DNA from: Klenkia brasiliensis
GTDB taxonomy: Bacteria > Actinomycetota > Actinomycetes > Mycobacteriales > Geodermatophilaceae
Direction: 5' to 3'
Assembly (NCBI RefSeq): GCF_900100695.1
Contig: NZ_FNCF01000003.1
Location: 62,001-126,000, forward strand
Length of the DNA stretch: 64,000 nucleotides
Shown here: positions 62,314-64,000 of the stretch, piece by piece
How the letters are laid out: each line of letters opens with the position of its first letter
How positions within the stretch are numbered: position 1 is the first letter of the stretch
The notes under the pieces: model-generated
The model's database searches: none
Seen by the model: only the letters and a program-made list of their open reading frames with translations
What the model was told of the DNA's origin: nothing
Translations under genes and position numbers: made by a program

Positions 62314-63381
62314 TCATGTGTCGAGGAAGTCCCACTCGCTCCCGAGGACCCAGCGCAGGGCCGAAAGCTTGCCGTTGAGCATCCCGAGCTCGAAATCCGT
62401 GTACGGGCCGAGCTGACCAGGCTCTTTGTAGAGACCCTCAACACGTCGGCGCCCTGGCCCTGCGATCGTGATTAGGCGCTCTAGTTCGGCGTCGTCCCCA
62501 GCGTCCTCAAGCCGGTACTCGTGCTGGAGGGAGCGGTGGTACCAGATGCGGTTGAACAACTCCCCTTCGGCCTCCACGATCTCGTCCAGCCGTCGGGGCT
62601 CCTCCTCGAAGTAGGTCTCCGCGAACAGCTCCTCGATCTCGTCGCCGAAATAATCCAGGAGGACCTGATTGAGGCCATCGACTCCCAGCCCGTAGGTCGA
62701 CCCCTCCGCCGCGAACAAACTGGCGAGGTCGGGATGCGGCCGCCGCGCGTCTCCAACGGGCAGGGAGAAGTCGTCGCTGTTGCTCGTGATGAACGCGTGC
62801 GGCTCCTGGTGCAGGTCGACCCCGCGGACAGTCGTCTTGTAGAGCTCGATGAGCAAGGCGTCGGCGACACTGTTGCGAGAGCGGTGGAACGGCGCCTGCT
62901 TCGAAAGCCCGCGCTCGACCACCCCGCGCTTCTCTTCGTCCCCTGGCTCCAGGGCATGGCCGGCTCGGAGCTGGTCCAGCACCTCGTCGAAGTTGCGGGT
63001 CGTCATCGCTCCAATGAGCGGGACATGACGCGCAAGGTCCGTGATGACCTTGAGGGCCTCTTCTTGGTTCGAGCCGCCATAGTCATCGAGATCTTGCTTG
63101 ATGAGCTTGAACCGCTGGGCGATGCTCGCCGTCATCGACGTCTCAACCCGATCTCGGTTCCGCTCGAACTCGTCGATGACGAGTCGAGGAACGAGTACCT
63201 CGACCTGCCCCTGGTTAGCGAGTACCCGGAGCGCGACGATCCAGCGCTGCCCGTCGCGGCGCTTGCACAGGTCCAGCCAGGTGGAGGTATCAACGAGCAG
63301 ATGGAGCACGACCAGACCGTATGGCGTACCCGGAGGCGTTCCGGTTGGCGCCTCCGTAGGCAGCACCACCGGACGGGGCAT
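62314..63381 (-). CDS. PIN-like domain protein (DUF4935 type)
   Basis: A 355-residue protein with a PIN-like nuclease fold in its first 200 residues: LLVDTSTWLDLCKRRDG (first metal-binding Asp31), VLVPRLVIDEFERNRDRV (acidic helix), RNSVADALLIELY and HAFITSNSDDFS (last acidic residues). This pattern is that of DUF4935 PIN-like proteins, often found beside restriction or other defence genes. The C-terminal 130 residues are acidic and unrecognised. GTG codons around residue 24 (VVLHLLVD) could be the true start. Confidence 0.75.
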   Translation of the reverse strand: MPRPVVLPTEAPTGTPPGTPYGLVVLHLLVDTSTWLDLCKRRDGQRWIVALRVLANQGQVEVLVPRLVIDEFERNRDRVETSMTASIAQRFKLIKQDLDDYGGSNQEEALKVITDLARHVPLIGAMTTRNFDEVLDQLRAGHALEPGDEEKRGVVERGLSKQAPFHRSRNSVADALLIELYKTTVRGVDLHQEPHAFITSNSDDFSLPVGDARRPHPDLASLFAAEGSTYGLGVDGLNQVLLDYFGDEIEELFAETYFEEEPRRLDEIVEAEGELFNRIWYHRSLQHEYRLEDAGDDAELERLITIAGPGRRRVEGLYKEPGQLGPYTDFELGMLNGKLSALRWVLGSEWDFLDT

Positions 63382-63470
63382 ACAGGACGGTCGACGCAGG
63401 ACGCCCCTACCTGACCTCCATCAATCCCGTCGAGGGTTCCCGTTGCCCGCGTCCACTGGGACGCCACGCG

Positions 63471-64000
63471 CTAGGGCCACTCCTCTTTGAACGCCTCGTC
63501 GTCGCGATAGATGAGGCCGACGTCGTACACCCAAAGAAGCCGCACGACCTCATCACCAGGTCTGCCGGGAAGCAGGACGGCGATGCGGTCGTCTGGGCCA
63601 AGCTGATCGAGCGAGCGGTAGTACATGGCCTGGCCCATGCCATGCGCCACCATGACGTCGTCGCGGTGGTTCGCCTTGGCCTCGATGATGACTTGCCGCT
63701 CGCGGTCGTACAGGTCCGCCTCACGCCCGTTCGTGAACAAATGCTTGCGAACGTCTCGGCGGTCTAGCCAGGCGACGTAGTCATTGACCAGGTCGTGTTC
63801 CAGCTCGCGCTCGAGCTCTGCACGCTCCTCGATGGTGAGAGTTGGGTCGGCGAGCACGGCTTCAACATTTTTGAGCAACATCCAGTTGCGGCGGACCACG
63901 CGTAGCCGGTTGCCCTTGAGGTACTTGTGCATTGCCCAGTAGACGTCGCAGTGGCGGTACTGGCCGTTGAGCGCCAGGAAGCACTCATGGATCGAGCGGC
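63471..64000 (-). CDS. nuclease-like protein, C-terminal part (runs off window)
   Basis: The frame is open to the right edge; about 175 C-terminal residues are visible, including HECFLALNGQYRHCDVYWAMH upstream of the internal ATG at 63932. The stretch GREADLYDRERQVIIEAKAN has the E.D...(8 residues)...EAK arrangement of PD-(D/E)XK nuclease cores, followed by MAYYR-like MYYRSL helices. It lies 90 bp upstream of the PIN-like gene on the same strand, so the two may form a pair. The family call is tentative. Confidence 0.6.
   Translation of the reverse strand, partial: RSIHECFLALNGQYRHCDVYWAMHKYLKGNRLRVVRRNWMLLKNVEAVLADPTLTIEERAELERELEHDLVNDYVAWLDRRDVRKHLFTNGREADLYDRERQVIIEAKANHRDDVMVAHGMGQAMYYRSLDQLGPDDRIAVLLPGRPGDEVVRLLWVYDVGLIYRDDEAFKEEWP

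Noticed and set aside
1-64000. CRISPR arrays and rRNA genes
   Set aside because: No regularly spaced repeats or rRNA-like sequence were seen on reading; the only tandem repeats are very short.

Overview
The window reads as DNA of a high-G+C actinobacterium. G+C is about 65-70% in most lines sampled by hand, start codons are often GTG, genes are packed with 4-nt ATGA/GTGA overlaps, and many protein families are typical of actinobacteria (SCO6880-type conjugation proteins, PucR regulators, an actinobacterial Tad pilus operon).

Region 1 (1-5.1 kb, minus strand) is one end of a conjugative-element module: an SCO6880-family protein running off the window, a VirB6/TrbL-like membrane protein, small membrane proteins, a MinD/ParA-like P-loop protein and a regulator with a C-terminal HTH, with a cluster of GTCACCCC boxes in its promoter region. 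Region 2 (5.3-8.5 kb) is a graveyard of broken genes (DUF998 protein, esterase, thioesterase, chemotaxis receptor) around one intact SMR-type efflux gene.

Region 3 (8.5-42.3 kb) is a catabolic locus that I recognise as nicotine degradation by the pyridine pathway. Close homologues are present of 6-hydroxy-L-nicotine oxidase, 2,6-dihydroxypseudooxynicotine hydrolase (with the same catalytic spacing) and 2,6-dihydroxypyridine 3-monooxygenase, plus two complete sets of molybdenum-hydroxylase subunits that fit nicotine dehydrogenase and ketone dehydrogenase. A nitrilase-family enzyme fits the omega-amidase that turns alpha-ketoglutaramate into alpha-ketoglutarate. A Cyclase-family metal hydrolase beside the monooxygenase is a candidate for the ring-opening step. 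Side-chain genes (FAD amine oxidase, aldehyde dehydrogenases, APC permease), two PucR-type regulators, two cupins and a glutathionyl-hydroquinone-reductase homologue complete the set. At its right end an alpha/beta hydrolase carries a nonsense codon, and an aldehyde dehydrogenase is split by an IS481-family element with a 6-bp target duplication.

Region 4 (42.4-54.1 kb) is a tight Tad/Flp pilus operon on the minus strand (lipoprotein, secreted protein, CpaB-, CpaE-, TadA-, TadB-, TadC-, Flp- and TadE-like proteins, and a large LysM/BTAD protein), with a divergent prepilin peptidase.

Region 5 (54.3-64 kb) looks like a defence island: a two-gene CBASS (CD-NTase plus Cap15 effector), an unrecognised 904-residue helical-repeat-like protein, a truncated tyrosine integrase, a lower-G+C eukaryotic-type protein kinase, a PIN-domain protein and a nuclease-like gene running off the right edge.
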